A stretch of 64,000 nucleotides of DNA from CAMDPA01 sp963825625 (GTDB lineage: Bacteria > Pseudomonadota > Alphaproteobacteria > Rhizobiales > Hyphomicrobiaceae), in assembly GCA_963825625.1 (NCBI GenBank), contig CAWGUF010000023.1, positions 124,001 to 188,000 on the forward strand, read 5' to 3'. A model generated the notes under the pieces. It was given only the letters and a program-made list of their open reading frames with translations. It had not been told where the DNA came from and ran no database searches. Within the stretch, counting starts at the first letter, position 1; each line of letters begins with the position of its first letter. This document shows positions 17,055 through 24,994 of this stretch, in pieces. A program made the position numbers and the translations under genes.

Positions 17055-17152
17055 GTACGCAGGCCTATCGAAGGGTGCGTGCACTAAACGTCGCCTGGCC
17101 CGGATGGGCAGGCAACATACCACTTGTCGCTTCCATAGGAGGACTCGTGATG
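17055..17152 (+). promoter_or_regulatory. ROSE-like RNA thermometer in the hsp20 leader
   Basis: Three hairpins can be drawn in the leader. The first pairs GTACGCA (17055-17061) with TGCGTGC (17076-17082). The second, 17093-17113, pairs GCCT and GCCC with GGGC and AGGC around GGAT, with one bulged G. The third contains TCGCT (17127-17131), a match to the U(U/C)GCU motif of ROSE elements, and pairs CTTCC (17130-17134) with the ribosome site GGAGG (17138-17142) across a three-base loop, hiding it from ribosomes until heat melts it. ROSE elements are typical in front of rhizobial small heat-shock genes. Confidence 0.7.
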
Positions 17153-17608
17153 CGACCCCAGGACTTTGCACCTCTATACCGTTCGACCATCGGCTTCGAC
17201 CGGCTTTTCCACATGCTCGACAGCGTGGCCGGCAATGGTGAGGACGTGGGCTACCCGCCCTACAACATCGAGCGGCTGTCCGAGGACACCTACCGGATTA
17301 CCATGGCAGTAGCCGGATTCGGCCAGGACGAGCTGAAAATCGAAGCCAAGGACACTACGCTCAGCGTACGTGGCGAGAAGAAGCCTGTCGAGGGCGAGCG
17401 CCACTTCCTGCACCGCGGCATCGCGGAGCGGGGCTTCGAGCGCCGGTTCCAGCTTGCCGACCACGTCGAGGTGACGGGCGCCGACCTCAGGGACGGGCTG
17501 CTCCACATCGACCTCAAGCGCAATCTGCCGGAGCGCATGAAGCCGCGGACCATCGCAATCGGCTCGGGCGAGAAGAGCGCGCCGCAGATCGAGGCGAAGG
17601 CGTCTTAA
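17150..17608 (+). CDS. Small heat-shock protein (Hsp20/IbpA family)
   Basis: 152 residues from the ATG at 17150, with GGAGG seven bases upstream. An ATP-independent holdase that binds unfolding proteins in the cytoplasm. The N-terminus PLYRSTIGFDRLFHMLDS is the typical IbpA start, the alpha-crystallin domain runs from about 35 to 130 (YRITMAVAGFGQDELKIE, LHRGIAERGFERRFQLADHV, DGLLHIDLKRNLPE), and a short tail follows. The leader carries a sigma-32-like promoter and a ROSE-like thermometer, so it should be induced by heat at both transcription and translation. Confidence 0.95.
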   Translation: MRPQDFAPLYRSTIGFDRLFHMLDSVAGNGEDVGYPPYNIERLSEDTYRITMAVAGFGQDELKIEAKDTTLSVRGEKKPVEGERHFLHRGIAERGFERRFQLADHVEVTGADLRDGLLHIDLKRNLPERMKPRTIAIGSGEKSAPQIEAKAS

Positions 17609-17766
17609 ACTCGCCGCAAGCGCGTGGCGTAATATCACTGACATAAAGTCATGGCAGTGAGTTTCCTCGCGGCGCCAGGAAGTGGGTGCCGCCGTGGAAC
17701 ATGAGGCGGGTGCGAGCGCAAGCTTCGCACCCGCTGTTGGTTTCTGGGCGCGGGAAAATGGGGATG

Positions 17767-17847
17767 GAAAATGGGGACAGCTCGAATTTCTGTGCGGCGG
17801 GTGTGATCAGATCACGATCTCAGGAAATTCGAGCTGTCCCCATTTTC
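17767..17847. repeat. 81-bp palindromic element with perfect 24-bp arms
   Basis: The arm at 17767-17790 is an exact inverse of 17824-17847; each contains GGGGACAGCTCGAATTTC or its complement. The 33-base centre has a second palindrome (GTGATC at 17803-17808, GATCAC at 17810-17815). A partial copy of the arm's outer end (GAAAATGGGGA) precedes it at about 17753. TGTCCCCATTTT-ended palindromes are often seen as dispersed REP/MITE-like repeats; no transposase is present. Confidence 0.8.
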
Positions 17848-17854
17848 GATTCAC

Positions 17855-17883
17855 GAAAAAGAGCCGCCCTTTCGGGCGGCTCT
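17855..17883 (-). terminator. Intrinsic terminator of the porin gene
   Basis: AGAGCCGCCC (17860-17869) and GGGCGGCTCT (17874-17883) pair perfectly around a four-base loop; read leftward, the stem is followed by a run of T (17855-17860 is A on the + strand). It lies 31 bases past the reconstructed porin stop. Confidence 0.85.
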
Positions 17884-17913
17884 CTCGTTTTCTCTGTGAC
17901 GTGAGCGGAACGA

Positions 17914-19376
17914 TCAGAACTTGATCGTGGCGCCAGCGAACACGACGCTGTAGTCGTCGACCGGGTTCGACTTCTGAGGTCGCGCCAGCCGCGTTCATGA
18001 GCGTGATGTCGGTGGAGAAGTTGTAGTAACCGACATAGAGCGCCATCGCTGCCGCATCGATGTTCTGGGTGATGCCACCGCCCCAGATGTCGGATTTTGA
18101 ACCCGCGATATAAAGCGTTGCCAGCGCCGAACGTATTCAGCACGTCGTTGGTCCTGACACCATCCGTTGTAGGCGTGATGTTACGCGCAGAACCGTTGTT
18201 CATGTTCAGACCGTTGTTCTTCTCGAGGTATTGACCCCAGAAGATGGTGTTACCAAGCGAGTTCAGCTTGGCCTGCCAGCCGGCCTGTACGTACCAGAAG
18301 TCGTCGGTGTCATCGACATTCAATCCAGCAACCGCCGACAGCTGTTTGCGGTTGTTGTCAGTCCACTGCGCCCAGCCGCCGGAGACGTAAAGACCGGTCG
18401 GCACGTGCAGAAGGCTGCCGGAGGCCTGCAGGCTGTTGCAGTCGGTCTGGGAGACGGTCGCGGCACCGAGATTGGCGCACGCGCCACGATCGTTGCTGGT
18501 ATAACCGCCGTACCCCACGGCCGCAGCGAGGCGGAAGGTACCGAAGTCCTCGACGTAGCGGAGAGCGACGCCCCAGGCATCGTCATGGCCCCAGCCTGCG
18601 GACAGCAGGAAGCCCGAGCGCTTGGTCTGACCGAGGAAGAAGGGCGAGGTGTACTTCACGCCGTTCCAGGCAGGGCCGTAGTCCATCGAAACGATCGTCG
18701 CGCCGTTGGAACCGAATGCACCGGTGAACCAGCTCACACCGCTCAGACCGCCGTTACCGGTGGTGCCCGCACGACGCAGACGGAAGTTTTGACCTGCGTA
18801 ACCCGCACCCGTGGGCCCTGCGTAGCCATCGGCGTTCACGAGGTTAACACTCGACGTACCGATGGTGACGTCCGTCTGACGGCCGACGGTCAGCGTACCG
18901 TAGGAGTTGGACTTCAGGTACCAATTGGCAAAACGCAGCGAGACACTCTGCGTATTGAAAGCAGTGATGGTCGCGCCCTGCGTAGTGGCCAGCGGCAACT
19001 GGTTGGCCGAGGACGAGCGGCCCGAGCGGATCTGCAGCTCGATGTTGTAGCCGGCCGACCAGTCGGAATTGATCTTCGCGGAACCGCGCACACCAAGGCG
19101 GTTCTTGGTGTTGTTGTTTTCCAGAACGTAGACGTTCTGCTCGTCGCCGTCGTTCCAGAACAGCACTGACTGGCTGACCTGGCCGTACAGCTGCAAGGAA
19201 ACCTTGCGGTTGCCCTTGCGAACGGTCGTGGCCTCAAGTTCGGCAACCCGCTCTTCCAGATCGGCGCAGCAATTGCCGCCCAGATCAGCGGCCTGGGCCG
19301 ACGCACCGCCTAGCATCAAGCCTGCCGACGCAAGGATGGCCAAAGCACTCGTTGATTTTACAAACCCCCCGAACAT
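17914..19376 (-). pseudogene. Porin_2-family outer-membrane porin with two frameshifts near the C-terminus
   Basis: From the ATG at 19376 a signal peptide (ending SAQAADLGG) leads to the short coiled coil CCADLEERVAELEA and a beta-barrel typical of rhizobial general porins (VSLQLYGQVSQSVLFWNDG, GRQTDVTIGTSS, SWFTGAFGSNG). The frame leaves the family at about 18110 after FGAG; one frame over it resumes as IAGSKSDIWGGGITQN and continues to YVGYYNFSTDITLMN. A second +1 shift at about 17970 is needed to reach VDDYSVVFAGATIKF and the natural stop at 17914, whose final Phe is the usual barrel end. Without correction the frame runs on to 17820 with unrelated sequence. The shifts are either real inactivation or sequence errors. 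AAGGAG lies before the start. Confidence 0.8.
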
Positions 19377-19773
19377 AGCGCGTACTCTCCTTCGTCGTGT
19401 TCGTCGTGGTCATACGGTTACTTCGACTTGACGACACTGAAGTACTTGCACCGGTTACCCGAGATCCTAGGGGACGCGATGAATACCCAGCTGGCGTTAC
19501 TCAAGTCTTTGATGTAACCCTCACTACCGTTGCGATCATTTCCAGCCACCAACCCGGCCGGACCCACTCGCAACACTCACCGTTTCGAGCAGAAAACGCG
19601 TTTACCATTCGCCGCTTTTTCAGCTCTTACTGGATCGGGGTTTGCCGAGATGAAATCCCAGGTTGCCCCAGTCACGACCGGAACATCGACTCGGAGCTGC
19701 CACTCTCACAAGCTGAGCTATTCGCTTAGTATTTTTGTATCGTAGCAAAAACTATGGAAATAGCCCTATCACC
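19377..19773. other. Divergent control region between porin and kinase genes
   Basis: Nearly 400 bases with no supported gene. At 19732-19751 TTTTTG and CAAAAA form an imperfect inverted repeat in a locally AT-rich patch, 23 bases before the kinase ATG, which could be an operator or part of a promoter. The porin leader is long on the other side. Confidence 0.35.
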
Positions 19774-21393
19774 ATGACAGCGCTCAACCCTCTGAAATAC
19801 ATTGTGAAAGACCCAGAAAAGCAAGCATTCCTAAGTAATATTTCTTGGGGAATGCTGTATGTTGCGATGGTCTCCTGCCTGGACGTAGTGAGTACTATAG
19901 GCCTCTATCGTGACATTGGAGTTACACCTTGGTCTCCCTCAGCCGGGTTGGCTCTGGCATTTGCATTTCTCAATGGTGTGAATTTCTGGCCTTACATCAT
20001 GCTCGGCATGCTGGCCTCCGAATTGCTGACGAGCAAGGCGACATTTCCCTTCTTGTCTGCGATTTTCATGGCAACCGGCAGCACCGTGATCTGGCTTTCC
20101 GCAGGCGCAGCACTCCATCGCCTCGTCGATTTCGATCCATTGCTGCGCACGATCCGCGCCACGCTGCTGCTGATGGGGGTCGCCTTCATTGCCGGCCTGG
20201 CCGACACCCTGCTCACCGTCAGCATGCTGTGGCTCCACGCCATGGTCAGCACAGAGAACCTCGTGTCTGCTGCGTGGCGATACCTAGTTGGTGACGTTGT
20301 CGGCGTGCTGGTGGTGACGCCGCTGGTGCTCCTGCTACGCTCCGGAGCGCCATGGCCGCGCCCGCAACTTGTGCATGCTCTGCAACTGCTCGTCCTTGCA
20401 GCGGCGATGGTGATTATTTTCGGATCACGCGCGGCAACGACTTATCAGTTATTCTACTTATTGTTTCTACCCATTCTGTGGGTCGCATTGCGCGATGGCG
20501 TCGCGGGCGCAACGATCGCACTCAATGCGGCGCAGCTCGGAATTATCATCGGCGCGCAATTCCGCTTCGGCATCACGCCAGGCACTGGTGCACTGCAGAT
20601 GATGATGATCGTGCTGACGATTACCGGCCTGCTGGCGGGCGTGGTGGTGACCGAACGGGAGGCCGCCGCGCGATGGCTGCGCAACCAGCAGGCTGCGCTA
20701 GGACGATCGATGCGCCTGCGCTCTGCAGGCGAAACGGCGGCCGCAATTGCACACCAGATCAATCAGCCGCTGACCGCGATTTCCACTTACGCATCGATCG
20801 CGACGGACGCGCTGGAGGCGGGCAAGTCAGAAGCGGCGAAAACGACGATGGCGAAGCTGGTCGCGGAATGCGACCGGGCCGCAAGCGTGCTGCGCAGCAT
20901 CCGAGATCTCGTGAAGCAGGGCGCGATGACGCGCGAACCGGTGCTGATTCAGCGTCTGTTCAATGATCTGTCGCAACTGCACGCCGAGGACCTCAAGAGC
21001 AGCCGAATTCAACTCAAGCTGGATATTCCACAGAATCAGCCGCCATTCGATTGCGATCCGGTGCAGGTAGAGCAGGCACTGGAAAATCTTATTAACAACA
21101 GCATCGAGGCAATTGCCGAGACTGGAAATCCCGGCTCAATCGTTCTTTCATCATATATGCAGGGCGAAGATATGATCGTGGAGGTCAACGACGATGGTCC
21201 GGGATTTGCCCCAGGACTTGACGCGATCGCCACCACTCCCTTTATGACAACCAAGGCAAATGGTTCCGGATTAGGGCTTGCAATTGCTCGCTCAGTGGCC
21301 GAGGCTCATGGCGGAAGTCTTTCCGTCGTGCCGCGCAATAACGGAGCAACCGTGCGGCTCAGGCTCCCCCCGAGAAGGAGGTCCACAGAATGA
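19774..21393 (+). CDS. MASE1-domain sensor histidine kinase
   Basis: 539 residues from the ATG at 19774; a TTG 13 codons earlier is possible. Residues 1-300 form eight or so membrane helices of a MASE1 sensory domain (GVTPWSPSAGLALAFAFLNG near the start). The cytoplasmic part has the phosphorylation box AGETAAAIAHQINQPLTA, with the phosphorylated His at about residue 327, then an ATPase domain with the N box (ENLINNSIEAI), a G1 box (VNDDGPGF) and a G2 box (KANGSGLGLAI). This resembles the FixL/DctB HPK4 class. Its stop overlaps the start of a FixJ-like regulator, so they are a two-component pair. The signal is unknown. Confidence 0.9.
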   Translation: MTALNPLKYIVKDPEKQAFLSNISWGMLYVAMVSCLDVVSTIGLYRDIGVTPWSPSAGLALAFAFLNGVNFWPYIMLGMLASELLTSKATFPFLSAIFMATGSTVIWLSAGAALHRLVDFDPLLRTIRATLLLMGVAFIAGLADTLLTVSMLWLHAMVSTENLVSAAWRYLVGDVVGVLVVTPLVLLLRSGAPWPRPQLVHALQLLVLAAAMVIIFGSRAATTYQLFYLLFLPILWVALRDGVAGATIALNAAQLGIIIGAQFRFGITPGTGALQMMMIVLTITGLLAGVVVTEREAAARWLRNQQAALGRSMRLRSAGETAAAIAHQINQPLTAISTYASIATDALEAGKSEAAKTTMAKLVAECDRAASVLRSIRDLVKQGAMTREPVLIQRLFNDLSQLHAEDLKSSRIQLKLDIPQNQPPFDCDPVQVEQALENLINNSIEAIAETGNPGSIVLSSYMQGEDMIVEVNDDGPGFAPGLDAIATTPFMTTKANGSGLGLAIARSVAEAHGGSLSVVPRNNGATVRLRLPPRRRSTE

Positions 21394-21968
21394 CTCAAGC
21401 AATCAGCATTATCGATGACGATCCGGGCGTTCTCGACGCACTGTCGACATTGTTCACGAGCAAGGGCTACGAGGTAGCAACGCACTCCAGCGCGAAAAGC
21501 TTCCTCAGCTCGCGCTATCTGTCGGGATGCGTGATCTCCGACGTGCGCATGCCGGAAATGACCGGCCTGGACCTTCTGCGCGAAATGAAGGAGCAGATGG
21601 ACCCGCGACCGATCGTCATTCTGACCGGACATGGCGACATCGAAATGGCCGTGCAAGCGGTGCGTATGGGCGCGTACGAGTTCGTTGAGAAGCCGTTCAA
21701 GAACGATAAACTGCTCAAGACCATCGAGCAGGCGGAAGTCGTGCTGGAGGAGTTGACCGAGCTCAGGGAGCGCTTCGAGAGCCTGACACAGCGTCAGAAG
21801 GAGACGATGCGCTACCTCATCGAGGGGCTTGCGACCAAGGACATCGCTCTGAAACTAGGCTTGAGCCCGCGTACGGTGGAAATCCATCGCGCATTCGTGA
21901 TGAGCAAAATGAATGCGAAGTCGGTGGCTGATCTGCTGCGGACCTGCATGCGGTTGGGCTGGAAGTAA
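21390..21968 (+). CDS. FixJ-type response regulator (receiver plus LuxR helix-turn-helix)
   Basis: 192 residues, starting inside the kinase stop (ATGA overlap). The receiver has the acidic pair IIDDD at 8-12, the phosphoacceptor Asp51 in VISDVRMPE, Thr in ILTGHGD and Lys in FVEKPF. The LuxR-type DNA-binding domain covers about 130-190 (LTQRQKETMRYLIEGLATKDIALKLG, then SPRTVEIHRAFVMSKM). FixJ-like regulators usually activate transcription when phosphorylated. Targets are unknown; the divergent porin gene is an obvious candidate, though that is inference. Confidence 0.92.
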   Translation: MTQAISIIDDDPGVLDALSTLFTSKGYEVATHSSAKSFLSSRYLSGCVISDVRMPEMTGLDLLREMKEQMDPRPIVILTGHGDIEMAVQAVRMGAYEFVEKPFKNDKLLKTIEQAEVVLEELTELRERFESLTQRQKETMRYLIEGLATKDIALKLGLSPRTVEIHRAFVMSKMNAKSVADLLRTCMRLGWK

Positions 21969-22011
21969 CCGCCGACCGCTGCGCCCCGGCAAAAACAAGC
22001 CGGGTGAAATC

Positions 22012-22051
22012 CCCCCGGTCAATTGACGTAGCCCCCGGTCAATTGACGTAG
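22012..22051. repeat. Two adjacent 20-bp direct repeats with a palindromic core
   Basis: 22012-22031 and 22032-22051 are identical 20-mers, each holding the perfect 10-bp palindrome GTCAATTGAC (22018-22027 and 22038-22047). The centres are 20 bp apart, two helical turns, as expected for a dimer-binding operator pair. They sit between the regulator gene stop and a terminator at 22109, not in front of a recognisable gene. Confidence 0.75.
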
Positions 22052-22108
22052 TTGCAAGCGCTGGACCAACGCGCGCAGGCAGCAATCGGATCGATATTCG
22101 TTTCATGA

Positions 22109-22140
22109 AAGCGGGGCGGTGGCGTCCCCGCTTTTGTTTT
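22109..22140 (+). terminator. Intrinsic terminator
   Basis: AAGCGGGG (22109-22116) pairs with CCCCGCTT (22126-22133), followed by TTGTTTT. It is 140 bases past the regulator stop, so it ends either the kinase-regulator mRNA or a short RNA made from the intervening stretch. Confidence 0.85.
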
Positions 22141-22173
22141 ATGCGCCCCAGCGCTTTACAGCCGGCGAACGGA

Positions 22174-22195
22174 GAGCCTCATTTCAGTGAGGCTC
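22174..22195 (-). terminator. Hairpin downstream of the sulfatase gene
   Basis: GAGCCTCA (22174-22181) and TGAGGCTC (22188-22195) pair perfectly around six bases, 22 bases past the sulfatase stop. There is no clear T-run on the leftward side. Confidence 0.45.
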
Positions 22196-22217
22196 GGCTT
22201 GCCGGATAGGGGCCGCA

Positions 22218-23846
22218 TCATGCTCGCCCGGTCGGCAGAGGCACCCGGTCGATATGCGCAATCTCGATCCGCGCAAGCTGCTCGATCAGCCTTGCCTTGA
22301 CCTCCCGGCTACCGGGATCGTCCCACAGGTTGACGAATTCGCCGGGATCATTGGCGAGGTCGTACAGCTCGCCCCATTCCACGCCGTCGAACATCGATAG
22401 CCGCCAGCGCCGGTCAACGATCGAGTGCACGCGGGGGACGCCGCCCAAAGCCGGATTGGTGCGCTGGTGGTCATACTGCACGAAGGCGGCCTCACGGCCC
22501 TGGGATTCCTCTCCTGCGAGGACAGGAAGCAGGCTGCGACCCTGCATGCCGGCAAAGGGTGCGACACGCGCGCGATCGAGGATGGTCGCGGCGATGTCGA
22601 TGGTCGAGCCGATTGCACCGCTGCGCTGGCCCAGCGTGGCGGCGTACCGGCCAGCCCCGTCTCGCGCATCGGGATCGGACCACACGAATGGCACGCGCAG
22701 AATCTGCTGGTATTGCTCCGAGCCCTTGAGCAGCAGACGGTGATCGCCAAGATGCTCGCCGTGGTCGCTGGTAAACGCCAGCGCCGTGCCGTTGAGCAGG
22801 CCGCCAGCCTCCACCGCGCCGATCACGCTGCCTACCGCCTCGTCGACCATGGTGATCATGCCGGCCGTCAGAGCCGCGGCCTCCTGGGCCTCGCGCGGGC
22901 TCACACTGAACGAGAACTGCGAATTGAGATTTGCCACTCCCTCCTCGCGCTCGCTCAAAACCGCGGCGACGTGCGGCGGCGGGGTCCAATCGTTCCGGCC
23001 ATAGGCCTCCGGCACCGGAAACTGATCCGGCCGGTACATGTCCCAATACTTGCCGGGCGGGTTGAAGGGATGATGCGGGTCTGGGAACGACACCATGAGG
23101 AAAAACGGCGGGGCGTCCGGCCCCTTGGCTGCATGCGCCGCCACAAACGCCCGGGCGCGCTCCGCAATGTAGCTGGTCTGATAGAGGTCGGCCGGCAACC
23201 TTGTCCTTACGGCCTGAGGACAGACGTAGTCGTGCTCCAGCTGGTTGGCGGGGCCGAGCATTTCAAGCGCTTTCGGCTCCCGCTCAAGCAGCCAGCGCCG
23301 ATAATCGCCGCCGACGTCGTCGCCGTGCCCGGTTACCAGCTCGACGTGGCCGAAGCCGTAGTAGGGAAGCTGCAGTCGAGCATCCGCGCGTTGCCAGAAT
23401 GCCGGGCTTTCCTGCTCGTAGGCGGCCGAGGCAAGGCCGTGGCGAACGGCCTGGCGCATGTCGCCGGAGGCCGCGTGATAGCCCTCCGCCGGTGGCGGCG
23501 GCTGCATCAAGGCCGGCTGGCCAGTGAATGTCTGCAGGTGGCTCTTGCCGATCAGGGCCGTCTGGTAGCCGGCATCGCGGAGCAACTCGACGAATGTCAC
23601 GGCGCTCGTCGACAGCGGGGTGCCATTGGCCTTCACGCCGTGCACGGAGGGCATCCGCCCTGTCATCAGGCTCGACCTATTGGGCATGCAGACCGGGCTG
23701 GCCACATAGAACCTGTCGAAGGTCACACCTGTTGCGGCCAACCTGTCGATATTGGGCGTGCGGACAACCGGATGCCCGTTACAGCCGAGCCAATCGGCGC
23801 GGTGCTGATCAGTTATGAACAGCACGATATTTGGCTGCCTCTGCAT
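22218..23846 (-). CDS. Sulfatase (type I, formylglycine-dependent)
   Basis: 542 residues from the ATG at 23846, chosen for GGAGG seven bases upstream. It hydrolyses sulfate esters (or a related phosphonate or phosphate ester). Near the start FITDQHRADWLG gives the metal-binding Asp. CMPNRSSLMTGR at residues 53-64 is the C-x-P-x-R signature whose Cys53 is turned into formylglycine. GKSHLQTF gives the Lys/His pair and TSDHGEHLGDH the later metal ligands. No signal peptide is visible, so it is probably cytoplasmic, and the maturase is not in the window. It is divergent from a 4,5-dihydroxyphthalate decarboxylase-like gene 109 bases away. Substrate unknown. Confidence 0.9.
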   Translation of the reverse strand: MQRQPNIVLFITDQHRADWLGCNGHPVVRTPNIDRLAATGVTFDRFYVASPVCMPNRSSLMTGRMPSVHGVKANGTPLSTSAVTFVELLRDAGYQTALIGKSHLQTFTGQPALMQPPPPAEGYHAASGDMRQAVRHGLASAAYEQESPAFWQRADARLQLPYYGFGHVELVTGHGDDVGGDYRRWLLEREPKALEMLGPANQLEHDYVCPQAVRTRLPADLYQTSYIAERARAFVAAHAAKGPDAPPFFLMVSFPDPHHPFNPPGKYWDMYRPDQFPVPEAYGRNDWTPPPHVAAVLSEREEGVANLNSQFSFSVSPREAQEAAALTAGMITMVDEAVGSVIGAVEAGGLLNGTALAFTSDHGEHLGDHRLLLKGSEQYQQILRVPFVWSDPDARDGAGRYAATLGQRSGAIGSTIDIAATILDRARVAPFAGMQGRSLLPVLAGEESQGREAAFVQYDHQRTNPALGGVPRVHSIVDRRWRLSMFDGVEWGELYDLANDPGEFVNLWDDPGSREVKARLIEQLARIEIAHIDRVPLPTGRA

Positions 23847-23955
23847 GTGGCTTCCTCCCATCTGCGCATCACCTTGATCGAGATCGGGCCCGACCCTACG
23901 CTGTAGGACGGGCGCGAGCAACACAGCGCCGGATCACCAGACAGGGAGAACAGAC

Positions 23956-24936
23956 ATGGCCGGGCTGAGCCTCAGAATGATATGCGCGCCTTACGACCGG
24001 ATGCAGGCCCTGCTGACGGGAGACGTGGTACCGGAAGGCATCGATCTGGAAGGGGTCGGCGTCAAGTCGCCGCGCGAGATTTTCGACAGAGTGATGGGCG
24101 GTGAGCACTTCGATGTCGCAGAGCTGTCGACGTCGGAGCTGATTGCAAATACCTGCCAGGGCACCAGCCCGTTCCTCGGCATTCCCGTGTTCCCCTCGCG
24201 GCTGTTCAGGCACGGCTTCATCGCGGTCAACGCCAAGGCCGGGATCAAGTCGCCGAAGGATCTGGAGGGAAGGCGCATAGGGGTGCAGCTCTACACCATG
24301 ACCGCAGCGGTCTGGATCCGGGGCATGCTCGAGGACGATCACGGGGTGGACCTGTCGGGCGTCACCTGGGTGCAGGGAGCCGTGCAGCATGCCGGCACGC
24401 ACGGGAGCCCCAATCCGCCACCGCTGCTGAAGCCGGTCAACATTCAAAAAGCCCCTGGCGACAAATCACTGGACGATATGCTCCGCTCAGGGGAGATCGA
24501 TGCCTACATGGGGGCACAGTTGCCGCCCTCGCTCAACAAACACCCGGACGTCAAACGGCTGTTTCCGGACTACCGTGCGCGTGAGCGCGACTACTACCAG
24601 CGCACCGGCATCCACCCGATCATGCATACGCTGGTGATCCGCAAGGACGCGCTGGGGGCAAATCCCTGGATTGCAAAGTCGCTGTACGCTGCGTGCGTCG
24701 AATCCAAGCGCAGAGCCTGGCAAGACCTCAGCTACAATGGCGCCTCCAAGGTGATGCTGCCGTGGCTGCACGACGAGGTGGCTCATGCCGAGGAGGTCTT
24801 CGGTGGTGAGCCTTTCAGCTACGGCATGGCACAGAACAGGCAAACGCTGGAGACGCTGGTCGGTTACCTGCACAGGCATCACATGATCGCCCGCAAACCC
24901 GCAATAACTGAGCTTTTTGTCGACGTCGGCGCGTGA
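23956..24936 (+). CDS. 4,5-dihydroxyphthalate decarboxylase-like protein
   Basis: 326 residues with GGGAG before the ATG. The sequence follows the family around Pht5/4,5-dihydroxyphthalate decarboxylase, which has the fold of a periplasmic binding protein (PhnD-like): YDRMQALLTGDVVPEGIDLE at the start, FDVAELSTSEL, IPVFPSRLFRHGFIAVN, YTMTAAVWIRGMLEDDHGV, RRTGIHPIMHT-like YQRTGIHPIMHTLVIRKD and a PWLHDEV segment. There is no signal peptide, consistent with an enzyme rather than a transport receptor. Many genes with this annotation lie beside unrelated catabolic genes, so the phthalate substrate is only a family label. Next to it are three TctC-like binding proteins and a class II aldolase-like gene. 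Confidence 0.82.
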   Translation: MAGLSLRMICAPYDRMQALLTGDVVPEGIDLEGVGVKSPREIFDRVMGGEHFDVAELSTSELIANTCQGTSPFLGIPVFPSRLFRHGFIAVNAKAGIKSPKDLEGRRIGVQLYTMTAAVWIRGMLEDDHGVDLSGVTWVQGAVQHAGTHGSPNPPPLLKPVNIQKAPGDKSLDDMLRSGEIDAYMGAQLPPSLNKHPDVKRLFPDYRARERDYYQRTGIHPIMHTLVIRKDALGANPWIAKSLYAACVESKRRAWQDLSYNGASKVMLPWLHDEVAHAEEVFGGEPFSYGMAQNRQTLETLVGYLHRHHMIARKPAITELFVDVGA

Positions 24937-24994
24937 AGCTGCTTAGAAAAGCAACGGCGCATGACGCCACGACAACAACCAAGGGGAAGACTTC

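Noticed and set aside
22425..23906. Long open frame (493 codons) on the + strand
   Set aside because: It runs antisense to the sulfatase, whose catalytic motifs are complete; this frame shows no domain and a composition typical of high-GC antisense.
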